Source: Galeopsis tetrahit
Taxonomy: Eukaryota; Streptophyta; Magnoliopsida; Lamiales; Lamiaceae
Assembly: GCA_963675135.1 (NCBI GenBank)
Contig: OY776128.1
Span: 62,001-126,000, forward strand
Length of the DNA: 64,000 nt
Direction: 5' to 3'
Shown here: one piece after another, positions 21,709-31,799 of the stretch
Position numbering within the stretch: position 1 is the stretch's first letter
Layout of the letters: every line of letters begins with the position of its first letter
Notes under the pieces: model-generated
The model's input: the letters and a program-made list of their open reading frames with translations, nothing else
What the model was told of the DNA's origin: nothing
Databases searched by the model: none
Program-made: the position numbers and the translations under genes

Positions 21709-23496
21709 AGCAACCTATAGATGAAAATTAGTTGATGGATCAGGTATGCTCCAGCAAGACTCTGTCAGTAGCTAGTTTAAGAATTTCCTCTTGTTACCTT
21801 CTTGTTACTATATACAAGTATGAATATAATAATATCGGAAAGTTTGCAAGTGAAAAACATACATCTATCTTGTTCCCATCAAACATATTTATAATTAGTT
21901 GTTCTGAAAATGCCTATTTGTCTGTTTTCAAGATAATTCTGAGGGTGCTGATACAAAATTAGAAGCAACAATAATTTCAAGTTATGAAGGTAAACTTTTA
22001 CTGTGTATATGATTAATTTGTAGCTAAACACTTGGCAGGGTGATACTGTTAATCTTTTTATTATTAAATTTAAGTTGAGTTTGTTTAATTACGTTTAGAA
22101 TAAATAGTCCATGCCCTTGTTACTTAGAGGCTTAGAGCTTATGATAGGGTTTAAACAATGTTTTCACAATAGTTAGGATTATCTTTGGATCATTGAGAGA
22201 TGCAGATTTGGCTTGTGGTAGAGATTATTCTCTGTGGTGAAGATTTATTCTTTGTGGCCTCTCGATTATCTATTAACTAGTGTAAAAACTAAAAATTCTA
22301 AAATGTGTCTGCTTCGGAAAAAAAAATTCTAAAATGTGTAAAATAAAAACTAAAAATTCTAAAATTTTGAAAATCATAAAAATTAAGAAATTCTAAAAAT
22401 CTCATCAAAAATTCTAAAAATCTTATAAGAATAATAAAAAATATTAATATTCCATTAAAAATATCACTTGATTTGAACTCATTTGCCATTAAAGCTTTAC
22501 TTGAGCTCTTGAAAGTTTTGGGTCACACGAGGTTTTTCGACTCGCCAACGAGGTTGAGTGGAAGCTCCAAGCCTTGATCGACTGTGAAACCCTCTCAAAA
22601 AAAAAAAAATCATTTTAATGAGATTTAAAAAAATTAATTTACACATTTTTTATATATTGTAGAATTTTTAATTTTTATTTTACAAATTTTAGATTTTTTT
22701 ATTTTTAGAATTTTTTTTTATGAGATTTTTTTATTTTTAATTCTTATGAGATTTTTAGAATTTTTAATAGAATTTTTTATTTTTCAAACTTAAAGGACGT
22801 AAATTGGACTATGGAATTCTCTTTTTTTTTTGGCAAAAATGATTTAAATTGGACACATTGTAAATTGAAAAGGTAAAAATTAAAAGGATATAACTAAATT
22901 AGGCTTCCGTAAAATGAACATGGGTTTTGATACTCAAAGCTTAAGTTAGGGGTTTAAATTTGAGAAATATTTTAAAATAATATTCTCACTACAATGATTA
23001 TCTTTGGCAGAAATTATATCTATACTTTTTAAGGAACCTCATGTAAATACTAGTATGGAATAAGGTTTGATCTTGATTCTATTCTATTCCAAAAACGGAA
23101 AGTTCGACACAATTGGGAATTGTTTTGGAAATTGGATGCAGTTACTAATTCATGATCTGGCATGTATAGAATGAACTAGAATTTTTATGAAAGCCTTTCA
23201 TTTGCTTCTCTTCGATGAAAGTTTTATTTTTCCAGAATGTATCCTAATTTTTGGCCTAGCGGTGATTTATTATCATTCAATCGTAATATCTTAACCTTTA
23301 TGATAGGGTGGTTAACTAATTAAAGGAGAAATTAAAAATGAATTAAAGATAATATATGTATGTTGATGCAGATCTTTTTCCCCATTAAATTGGTATAATA
23401 TTATTGAGATAAATCATTAATATTACATAACCATATATTTATGATTAATTAAGCAGCAGCTAGCAGCTAGTAGTTGTTATATATTCTTCTTCTTCT
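21709..23496. other. Intergenic region between ALKBH6-like and SKS genes, with a foldback
   Basis: Both neighbours end here, so both 3' untranslated regions lie in it. The centre (22275-22800) is an imperfect foldback: AAATTCTAAAA and AAAAATCTCAT units on the left arm are answered by ATGAGATTTTT and TTTTAGAATTT units on the right arm, around a GC-richer centre with GAGCTCTTG. No coding sequence was recognised. Confidence 0.55.
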
Positions 23497-25170
23497 TCAA
23501 GTGTATAGAGCAACTCTGGGCAAGGTCTTGACAATGCCGCAGACTTGTTGTCGGGGCTGAATGTTGTATTCGTCCCTCAGGGAGAGCTCGGGTGAGAGAA
23601 CGCTGAAGTATAACTGTTGGCCCAAATAAGTCCTCTCCCACATATCTGACCTTAGGTTCCACATACCTGCATTGTCCAGAGTGGTCATCACTGCAGCCCA
23701 TGAGCCGGGGTATACCTGAATGGTGTGCCTGCTTATGGCATCCAATAGGTTGTAGTTCTTCCTCTTCTCGGGGCTCCACCTCCCTGGCTCGATCGCCACC
23801 GCGAAGAAGGAGTAGCCGTCCAAGTGCCATGTTTGGATTGTCTTCTCGTGGTTCTCAAAGATGATCTCCACAAAGTTTCTGAATGTTGCATTCTTAACGC
23901 TGGGAGCGACAACGATTTTCTCCCCTTGTTGTTCGGGCTCGTCCTTCACAAGATCGTAGGTGAACACTCTGTCTGCTACCTTGAAGTACTCGGCCAGCTT
24001 CAATGGGGTCTCTTTGTCAACGTGGGAGACACCGTTGATGGCAAAGCGAAGCTTGCCATCGACTACGTTGTGGGAGTTAACAAACTTGATGGTGCGAGTG
24101 ATGTTGATCTGGCCGTAGTGGTAAGACCCTTGTGGGTTGGGGCGAGCGGCGCTAGCAGTCAGATTCCACCTGAAGGAACGGAATTGGTTAATGGACCAGG
24201 CAATGCCGTTGGTGTTCTCAGGAGGGGGTGGTGGGAGTTGAGGGGATGCAGGGGCGCCATTGCCATTTGCATAACGGATTGTAGCAACGGATGAGAGAAG
24301 CGTCTTGAAGAACCGGCTAGACACCACCAAGTAATAGTCTTTGGGGGTCTGATCGGCTGTCACCAACACAGACATGCATTGCCCGACGTGGATATCCAAC
24401 GAGTCATACACATTCTGGACCGTGTGGGATCCCTCCATTTCAACCAACTTTAAGGTGTGGCCTTGAATCCTGAAGTTGACAGAGAGCCTGAGTCCCACAT
24501 TACAAACCCTGTACCTGTAAGTCTTGCCGGGCTCCACGGTGACCAGGGGCTGGGCAGCAGCATCGCCAACCTTGCTCGACTTGCCATTGATTTGGATGCC
24601 ATCGGGCTTGCCAATGGATCGGCCAGAGTCGAGAATGCGCTTGAGAGTCTTGTGGCCCTTGTTGTACCAGTCACCGACAAGGACAGCGTATTCTTCAGCA
24701 GGATTGTCGAAAGGAACGGGGATGAGATCACGACTGTGGACCTTGAGCATGCCAATGCCGCCAGAGGCCCGGTGGAGGGCGGTGGTGGGGAAGTAAATGT
24801 AACTACCAATCTGGTCTTTAACCTGGAATTGGTAAGTGTAGTTGGTTCCAGGGAGGATGGGGCACATGGTGCCAGGGGTGCCGTCCTGCCACGAGTTCTT
24901 CCTCTGTTGGATACCGGCCCAAGTGAGGAGGAAAGGCTCATCGAGATGGTTGAAGACGTTGACAACGATGTTGTTGTTGGAGGTGCAGTTGATTTCAGGG
25001 CCCGGGAATTTGTCGTTGATTAGAATGCCCTGCTGGGGAACGCCCAGAGGGGCGATGTTCCCGTAGGTGACGTGCCATTCGAAGAAGTGATAAGGGTCTT
25101 CTGCCACGGCGAATGCCGCCAGGCAGAGACACAAAGTGATGGAGAGTAAGCTCTTGCTGCTGTAGCCCAT
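23497..25170 (-). CDS. SKU5-similar multicopper-oxidase homologue, pollen (NTP303/BP10) type
   Basis: Intronless frame of 557 aa, the length typical of L-ascorbate-oxidase homologues such as tobacco NTP303. A signal peptide (residues 1-23, cleavage AVA|ED) leads into three cupredoxin domains (about 27-150, 160-320, 380-530). Copper ligands are mostly lost: the usual HWHG is TWAG at 83-86, the second pair reads YFPT, and the C-terminal His-Cys-His cluster reads GMWNLRSD at 502-509, with one His kept in WHLDGY at 448-453. The protein is therefore unlikely to be an oxidase. There are five N-glycosylation sequons. No GPI-anchor tail is visible, unlike SKU5 itself. Relatives are secreted to the pollen-tube wall. 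A close paralogue lies 4.7 kb away in the same orientation. Confidence 0.94.
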   Translation of the reverse strand: MGYSSKSLLSITLCLCLAAFAVAEDPYHFFEWHVTYGNIAPLGVPQQGILINDKFPGPEINCTSNNNIVVNVFNHLDEPFLLTWAGIQQRKNSWQDGTPGTMCPILPGTNYTYQFQVKDQIGSYIYFPTTALHRASGGIGMLKVHSRDLIPVPFDNPAEEYAVLVGDWYNKGHKTLKRILDSGRSIGKPDGIQINGKSSKVGDAAAQPLVTVEPGKTYRYRVCNVGLRLSVNFRIQGHTLKLVEMEGSHTVQNVYDSLDIHVGQCMSVLVTADQTPKDYYLVVSSRFFKTLLSSVATIRYANGNGAPASPQLPPPPPENTNGIAWSINQFRSFRWNLTASAARPNPQGSYHYGQINITRTIKFVNSHNVVDGKLRFAINGVSHVDKETPLKLAEYFKVADRVFTYDLVKDEPEQQGEKIVVAPSVKNATFRNFVEIIFENHEKTIQTWHLDGYSFFAVAIEPGRWSPEKRKNYNLLDAISRHTIQVYPGSWAAVMTTLDNAGMWNLRSDMWERTYLGQQLYFSVLSPELSLRDEYNIQPRQQVCGIVKTLPRVALYT

Positions 25171-25327
25171 GGGGTTTTTATTTTTATATATGTTTTTTGG
25201 TTTTTTTGTTCTTGTAATAAATATATATATTTATATTTATTTTGGGGTTAGCCAAGAAGAAGAAGATGTTCTTCTGGCAACAGAAGAATTATTGAATGAT
25301 GTGTTTATTGTGAGTGAATGGGAGGGG

Positions 25328-25335
25328 ATTTTATA
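25328..25335 (-). promoter_or_regulatory. TATA box of the downstream SKS gene
   Basis: The minus strand reads ACTATAAAATCCCC, about 158 bp before the ATG at 25170. A leader of roughly 130 nt would follow. It contains CTTCTTCTTCTTGG (25252-25265), a motif also found in the leader of the paralogue. Confidence 0.6.
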
Positions 25336-26269
25336 GTAACAAAAAGGATCCAAATTTGTGGCTCTTGAATCTTCTCTCTTTTTATTCATCCATTCCAATT
25401 TTAATTCCTCCTTTTGCGTCCATTCTTACAAAACTAACAAACTCGATTCGTAATTGTAGGGTCTTTTCTTCCTTTGTTTCGGAACACCCCTAAATTATTT
25501 TTTTATTTTAATAAGCCCTTCAACTATATAAAACATATTTCATCAGGTTTTCCAAAGGAAAATCACAAATTTTGCTGAGTTGGACTAATTCTCGTTAAGA
25601 AACACTTGTGTGAAATATTTCGTATATGAAATATGTCTAATTGAGATAATTTTTAAAAATTTGCTGAGTTTGGATTCGTGTTGTCCAAAAAAAAATTGTG
25701 GGTAGTAATATAGTTTTGATCATATAGTTAAACAATATTTGAAAGGAAAAAATATTTTTTAGTTAAGTTTGACCAATAAAATTTTATCCCAAATTTATCT
25801 TAATTATATATATTTCATGTATAAAATATTTTATTTGTGTTTGATTAAAATAGAAATTGAAATATCATTTTTTATAGTATCATTTAAAATTGTGATTCGA
25901 ATAGAAAAAACGGCTTTTACCCGTAAAAATAAAAAAACTCAAATTCTTTTTTTTTTTTTTTTTGTCACAGTAGCTTCGTGTTGAAGAGCCCCCATCAACG
26001 TTAAGGTTCTTGAATTTATTGGAAGTAATAATAAATATCTAATGCTATAAAGTTGATACAATCAGCAAAATAACTTAGATTTCAGGGGGGGTGAAAATTA
26101 CAGTGGAAAGTCAGGTTTTGTTATTGGAGATAGATGTAATATAAAAGAAATTGTATTGATGTGTTTATTTTAAAGAAATGTGTTAGTTTTACTCGGTATA
26201 TTTTATGAGTTTTCATTGCTAGAGGTCACGTGAAATACGATTTAAATAGTTTAAGAACTTATTAAAATA

Positions 26270-26560
26270 AAAATGGTTAATTTTAAATAAATACACCACC
26301 TTTAGTCTCAGTGTCAATTTAATCACGATCTTTATGATTATTGTAAAAAAATCACAACCTTTCATAGATACACATTTTTTTTCTCCGGCCAACAATTGAT
26401 GATTTGGTTTGCCGGAGCTTGTCACGTCAGATTACATATATTTTTTTTATTTCAGATTACATATATTCTTTTTTATTTTTCACATCAAATTAAATTTTAT
26501 ATAAAATAAAACTTCATCTTCTTCTGCTTCTTTCTCACTTCTCAAACTTAATAAGTTCTT
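26270..26560. repeat. Truncated copy of the 6635-7199 MITE family
   Basis: GGTTAATTTTAAATAAATAC, CTCCGGCCAACAATTGATGA and GTCACGTCAGATTACA match the left part of the element at 6635-7199. No matching right end was found. The stretch from 25340 to 26269 holds only AT-rich sequence. Confidence 0.55.
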
Positions 26561-26957
26561 CTCCTTCTACGTCTTTCTCGCCTTTCAAACTCCAAGTTCT
26601 TCTCTTCTAACTTAAAAATCAAAATCATAAGGATAGGATAGAACATAACACTAAAAATAAAAATGGCAAAAAAATAGACCTAATTAAATTTATTAAGATA
26701 TCCTTTTAAATCATTTAAAAAATGTTAAACACACCCTAATAATATTAAAGACACCCCAAGTTATACACATCCCATACTTAAATTCTACCTCAATTTAACT
26801 CTCATTCATCTATTTTTACTTTTACAACAAAAAATCACTCCATTCTTAAAACCCTTCTGCATGCATAAATTCTACCACCATAAACCTTCATATGATGATA
26901 TAATCACAACAAACATAATTATGGAAGACGAAAAAGTGATGGAGGAAATTAATGTAA

Positions 26958-27242
26958 GGCAAAAACTTGTGTGAGACCATCTCACGGATCTTTTTCTGTG
27001 AGACGGATCATTTTAACTCATATTTCAAAATTTTGGGTAGGATAACCCATATTTTTTTTCCAGATTTTAGTTTGTAAAAAAAGTGATAATGTTTAAATAA
27101 AATGTGATAATATTTTTAACAAAAGTGACTATCACTTTTTACTTAAACACTATCACTTTTTGCTCAAACATTATCACTTTTTATATATAAGGATCGTCTC
27201 ACGGATCTCATTATGTGAGACGGTCTCACCCAAGACTAGCCC
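26958..27242. mobile_element. Mutator-like MITE with perfect 9-bp target duplication
   Basis: The ends are GGCAAAAACTTGTGTGAGAC and GTCTCACCCAAGACTAGCC, an imperfect terminal inverted repeat continued by CATCTCACGGATC and GATCTCATTATGTGAGACG. TTAATGTAA flanks both sides (26949-26957 and 27243-27251). The GTGAGACCGTCTCAC-type repeat is common in Lamiales-like genomes from memory. It has no open frame. Confidence 0.82.
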
Positions 27243-27299
27243 TTAATGTAATTATATTTAATGTTTTTTACACTTTTTACACTTTATACCGTTTTTTTA

Positions 27300-27585
27300 G
27301 TGGTAGCAGTCGCAACATGTACGGCCGACATCGTGGACGAACACATCATTGTATGTACGGCCATATTGGCCGCACACATCTGTGAGTGTAAGGTCACAAC
27401 CGGCCGAACGCAATCTGCATGAAATTTTGGTTAAGTAGTGTACGTCCACTACTGGCCGAACATACTTGGATATGTACATTGTGTACTGGCCGAACATATC
27501 CATAGTCGTACATTAGGTACTGGCCAAACACTTCCATGTGTGTACATGAAGTTGTGGCCGTACATTCTGTATAGTGCAGTTTTTT
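27300..27585. repeat. Degenerate tandem array with TGGCCGAACA core
   Basis: Eight or so imperfect units of mostly 33-36 bases each start near TGGCCG or CGGCCG and contain a GTACAT or GTAC step, for example TGGCCGAACATACTTGGATA and TGGCCGAACATATCCATAGT. It is GC-richer than its surroundings. It directly follows the MULE-type MITE but is outside its target duplication. Confidence 0.7.
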
Positions 27586-27833
27586 AATTGTGTTTTAATA
27601 TTTTAATTTTTTGTTGGTTCGTTAGGGGGTGAGGGAGAAGAGAGACATGTTTCTTTTTGTTTTTTGGGGGAGAGAATTGATGGGGTGTGTATAGTATTGT
27701 GTAAGAAGATAAATTATTTTAACTTTTAAGTAAAAAATGATAGGAAGGGAATAAATTGGGGTGTGTTTAGTAAAAAAAAATGGAATTTTAAATTTTATTG
27801 GGGTGGGAATAACACAATTTGGGGTGTTGATAG

Positions 27834-28313
27834 TAGGGGCGGCAATTTTCGACACGATAGCACGATACGAATCCGACACGAAAATTGTGGGTTAGTGTTT
27901 GGCCTTATCGGGTCGACCTGATAACGACACGAAAATTTCGTGTCGGGTTCGTGTCAACCCGTTAAGCACGATAAAATTAACAGGTAACCCATTAACCTGT
28001 TAACAACCTGTTAACTTGTTATTTACCTGATATGACACGACACGATAATGACACGTATCCGATAATAACACGATAATGACACAATAATTTTTTATATTTA
28101 TATAAATATATTATTTTTTATATACTTAATACAAATTTAAATTGATTTATTTTCTTATCGTGTTGTTATCGTGTCGTGTCGTGTCGACACTAAAATTATC
28201 GTGTTCGTGTCGTGTCGTGTCGTGTCGACACAGATCCTTATCGTGTCGTGTTCGTGTTTGGTCTTATCGTGTCAACACGAAACACGACACGATAACACGA
28301 TTTGTCAACCCTA
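27834..28313. mobile_element. hAT-like element built of ACACGAC/CGTGTCGTGT arrays
   Basis: The termini TAGGGGCGGCAA and TTGTCAACCCTA are flanked by a perfect 8-bp duplication GTTGATAG (27826-27833 and 28314-28321). Dense ACACGACACGATAA and CGTGTCGTGTCG units occupy both halves in inverted orientation with an AT-rich centre near 28080-28150. There is no transposase. From 28322 to 29362 I see only AT-rich sequence. Confidence 0.82.
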
Positions 28314-29370
28314 GTTGATAGCCCCTCCCAATATTGTATATTAGTATTGTCATGAAATATGTTCAAATAGTTATTCGAATCGGATCCACCATACTTAATT
28401 TGCACCTTTTTATACCGCACAAAAATCAGAAGAAAGTGAGAAATTCTCAGAAAACAAGATCTCGCGCAACAAGAAACAAGAAAGAGATAAATGAGCGAGT
28501 TAATTTTCCTTTATAAATACACATCTCATGTGTTTTCCTTGAGAGAGATGATAAATGAGCGAGAAGGGGAAAGATAGAATGGAGAATGTTTGCCGCGAGT
28601 GGTGGTTCATTCTATGAAAGAAAAGAGGCGAGGGTTTGGAATGAATGTGTTGTTTTTATAGAGGGTACGATGAATATTTTGACACTCGTTTTTCATTTAA
28701 TAGTAATATTAAAAAAAAAATTTAACTTAAATGCTTTAAACACTCGTAAAATATACTCATGAGTAAATAAATTTGATTGTAATCGATAAAGTAACATCCT
28801 AAAGGTGGTGATTTTTTTTACAATTAATCCTTTATTAAATCATATAAGTTCCAAAACAGAGCCATTCTTACATCCTGCCATGCAGTTATTTTTATAAAAG
28901 GTCACTTATTTATGAACGGGAGAGTAGTGTATAATTGAAGTTGCTTATGGTAAGTTATTGATATAAAATCGATCCTTAGCATATGTAATTGATTTATTAT
29001 ATCATTTTTATTGTTCCAACTTAATTAACTTATTTTTTAAAATGTCAATATTTCACCATCTCTCAAATTTTTCTATTTTTCTCTACATTTATTTTTTTAT
29101 CACTTTTCACCAACCACATATCATTTTAATACTATATTTTTTAAAACTTATGCAAAAGCAAGCGAGCAAAATACACAAGTGTGCAGTCGAGGGTATTGTG
29201 CTAATTGTCAAGAAAAAGAAAAAGATAGATAAAGTAAGGGTATTGTGGGGTTCATTGTAAATAAAGTTGATGACAATTTGAATAATTAAGTGATGATTTA
29301 AAATATATATTTTATTTACGGATGGATTAACATTTTCATTTTTGAATGTTAGTTGCTAGTACGTAGGATC

Positions 29371-29778
29371 AAGGACAAAAATATCGGTGTCGGTGGAAAT
29401 ATCGAGACCTTAAATTTGTGGAAATATCGATGGATATATCGATATCGAATATAGATATAGGTAAATTTTAAAAATTGTGAAAATTTAATAACTAACTTTT
29501 AATACATAAATTCAAAAAAACAATTTAAATCTATTTACATCTATGATAAATTTATATAAAATATAGCCTACAATGTTATTTCATATGATATTTTTTAAAA
29601 TTTATCAACATTTTTCGATATTTTTTTATATTTTTCGATATTTTACCGATATTAGTTTCGATATTGTTATTGTATATCGATATTTTCGATTTTTTTTACA
29701 AATATCGTGGAAATATCGATATCGGTGACTGCGAAAAATGGATATATCGGATAAATTTCCGGATATTTTTGTCCATGT
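29371..29778. mobile_element. hAT-like element built of ATATCGATAT arrays
   Basis: Inverted ends GGACAAAAATATCGG and CCGGATATTTTTGTCC are flanked by GTAGGATC and GTAGGATA (29363-29370 and 29779-29786; 7 of 8 match). Both arms carry AAATATCGATATCGG-type palindromic units around an AT-rich centre. The exact termini are uncertain by a few bases. Confidence 0.6.
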
Positions 29779-29914
29779 GTAGGATAAGAGGTAAAGATAG
29801 TTGTCCATGCATGTATGAAGAGAAAGATTGGAGTATAATTAATTATTTAATTGGTATGAATGGAATATATAATAGGAGTAATACATAGAATAGAGGAGTA
29901 ATGAATTGATGAAA

Positions 29915-31570
29915 TTAAACGTATTTAGCAGGCCTGGGCAAAGCCTTGACAATACCACAGGTTTGCTGAAAAGCATGAATGTTGTATTCATCCCTTAGGG
30001 AGAATTCTGGTGAGAGAACGCTGAAGTATAGCTGTTGTCCCAAGTATGCCCTCTCCCACATTTCTGACCTCAGGTTCCACATGCCGGCGTTGTCGAGCGT
30101 CAACATCACCGCCGCCCACGACCCCGGGTACACCTGGATCGTGTGTCGGCTTATCGCATCTACCATGTTGTAGTTCTTCCTCTTCTCCGGGCTCCACCTC
30201 CCTGCCTCTATCGCCACCGCGAAGAACGAATACCCGTCCAAGTGCCACGTCTGGATCGTCTTCTCGTGGTTCTCGAAGATGATCTCGACGAAGTTCCTGA
30301 ACGTGGCGTTCTTCACGCTTGGGGCGAGCACTACGTTGTTCCCCGGAGGGGGCTCGTCCTTCACTAGATCGTACGTGAACACTTTGTCGGCCACCCCGTA
30401 GTACTCGGCCAGCTTCAGTGGGGTGGCCGGGTCCACATGGGAGACTCCGTTGATAGCAAAACGGAGCTTCCCATCGACTACGTGGCGAGAGTTGGCGAGC
30501 TTGATGGTGCGGGTGATGTTGATCTTGCCGTAGTGGTAAGACCCCTGCGGGTTGGGGCGGGCAGCGCTGGCTGTCAGGTTCCATCTGAAGGACCGGAATT
30601 GGTTGATGGACCACTCGACGCTGTTCGAGTTCTCCAGAGGGGCCGGTGGGACTCCAGGGGAGGCCGGCCCTTTTCCGTGGGCGTAACCAATAATCGCCAC
30701 GGAGGACAGCAGGTTCTTGAAGAACCTGCTGGAAGCCACAAAGTAGTAGTCCCTGGAGGCTTGGCTGGCCGTGACCAACACGGACAGACATTGCCCCACG
30801 TGGAGATCTAGAGAGTCGTACACATTCTGGAGGGTGTGGGACCCCTCCATTTCAACCAATTTCATAGTGTGCCCCTGGATCCTGAAGTTGATTGAAAGCC
30901 TCAAACCCACGTTGCACACCCTATACCTATACGTCTTGCCAGCCTCCATAGTGAAGAGGGGCTTGGCATTCACATCCCCGATCTTGCTCGACTTGCCGTT
31001 GATTTGGATGCCGTCGGGCTTGACAATGGATCGGCCAGAGTCGAGGATGCGCTTGAGAGATTTGTGGCCTTCCGTGTACCAGTCACCGAGGAGGATGGCG
31101 TACTCATCCGCAGGATTGTCGAAAGGAACAGGGATGAGAGGACGGCTGTGGATCTTGAGCATCCCGATGCCACCCGAAGCCCTCTGGAAACCGGTGGTGG
31201 GGAAGTAATAGTAGGTGCCAATCTGGTCCTTCACCTGGAACTTGTAGGTGTAGTTGGTGCCCGGAGGGATGGGGCACATGGTGCCGGGGGTGCCATCCAG
31301 CCACGAGTTCTTGCGCTGCTGGATGCCGGCCCAAGTGAGGAGGAAAGGCTCGTCGAGATGGTTGAAGACGTTGACAACGATGTTGTTGTTGGACGTGCAA
31401 TTGATTTCAGGGCCCGGGAATTTGTTGTTGATGAGAATGCCCTGTTGGGGGACTCCAAGAGGAGCAATGGTGCCATATGTCACGTGCCACTCGAAGAAAT
31501 GGTAAGGATCCTCTGCCATGGCAATTGACAAGAGGCAGCACAGGGGTATTAATGCAGCTGCAAGCCCCAT
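29915..31570 (-). CDS. SKU5-similar multicopper-oxidase homologue, second tandem copy
   Basis: Intronless, 551 aa. The frame is open for 77 codons further upstream, but the ATG at 31570 is chosen because it starts a signal peptide (about residues 1-19, AMA|ED), has ACAATGGGG context and aligns with the paralogue's start. The protein aligns end to end with the copy at 23497-25170, differing mainly in the signal peptide, the Pro-rich linker near residue 310 and the C-terminus (ends LPRPAKYV). The copper-site losses are the same: TWAG at 79-82, YFPT, and WNLRSE in place of the His-Cys-His cluster. The copies differ strongly in codon use, this one being much richer in G/C at third positions. An uninterrupted 27-base poly(A) lies in its leader, just before the ATG. 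Confidence 0.94.
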   Translation of the reverse strand: MGLAAALIPLCCLLSIAMAEDPYHFFEWHVTYGTIAPLGVPQQGILINNKFPGPEINCTSNNNIVVNVFNHLDEPFLLTWAGIQQRKNSWLDGTPGTMCPIPPGTNYTYKFQVKDQIGTYYYFPTTGFQRASGGIGMLKIHSRPLIPVPFDNPADEYAILLGDWYTEGHKSLKRILDSGRSIVKPDGIQINGKSSKIGDVNAKPLFTMEAGKTYRYRVCNVGLRLSINFRIQGHTMKLVEMEGSHTLQNVYDSLDLHVGQCLSVLVTASQASRDYYFVASSRFFKNLLSSVAIIGYAHGKGPASPGVPPAPLENSNSVEWSINQFRSFRWNLTASAARPNPQGSYHYGKINITRTIKLANSRHVVDGKLRFAINGVSHVDPATPLKLAEYYGVADKVFTYDLVKDEPPPGNNVVLAPSVKNATFRNFVEIIFENHEKTIQTWHLDGYSFFAVAIEAGRWSPEKRKNYNMVDAISRHTIQVYPGSWAAVMLTLDNAGMWNLRSEMWERAYLGQQLYFSVLSPEFSLRDEYNIHAFQQTCGIVKALPRPAKYV

Positions 31571-31760
31571 TGTTTTTTTTTTTTTTTTTTTTTTTTTTTG
31601 TTTTTTTAATAATAAAATGTCTTCTGGAGGGTGTGCCACTGCCAAGAAGAAGATATATGCATGGGGGGTTGTGGAGAATGGATGATGGTGCCTTCTTCCC
31701 GGCAAATAAAAATAAATATATGAAATATAGATGGGGGATATGGGAATATGAATGAAGATG

Positions 31761-31768
31761 TTTTTATA
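31761..31768 (-). promoter_or_regulatory. TATA box of the upstream SKS gene
   Basis: The minus strand reads GATGTATAAAAACATC about 190 bp before the ATG. The leader shares CTTCTTCTTGG (31642-31652) with the other SKS gene and ends in A27-C-A-ATG. Confidence 0.6.
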
Positions 31769-31799
31769 CATCAAACAAGGTTGGTTAATGGTTATATTC

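Noticed and set aside
24457..25023. 188-codon frame antisense to the first SKS gene (and others at 23824-24294, 31004-31528, 30437-30811)
   Set aside because: They are shadows of the long SKS frames. They have no family similarity, and the sense strand codes for a complete conserved protein.
26958..28321. Repeated short motifs as a CRISPR array
   Set aside because: Units are degenerate with no uniform spacers, and the sequence is a plant nuclear genome. They belong to transposons and a tandem array.
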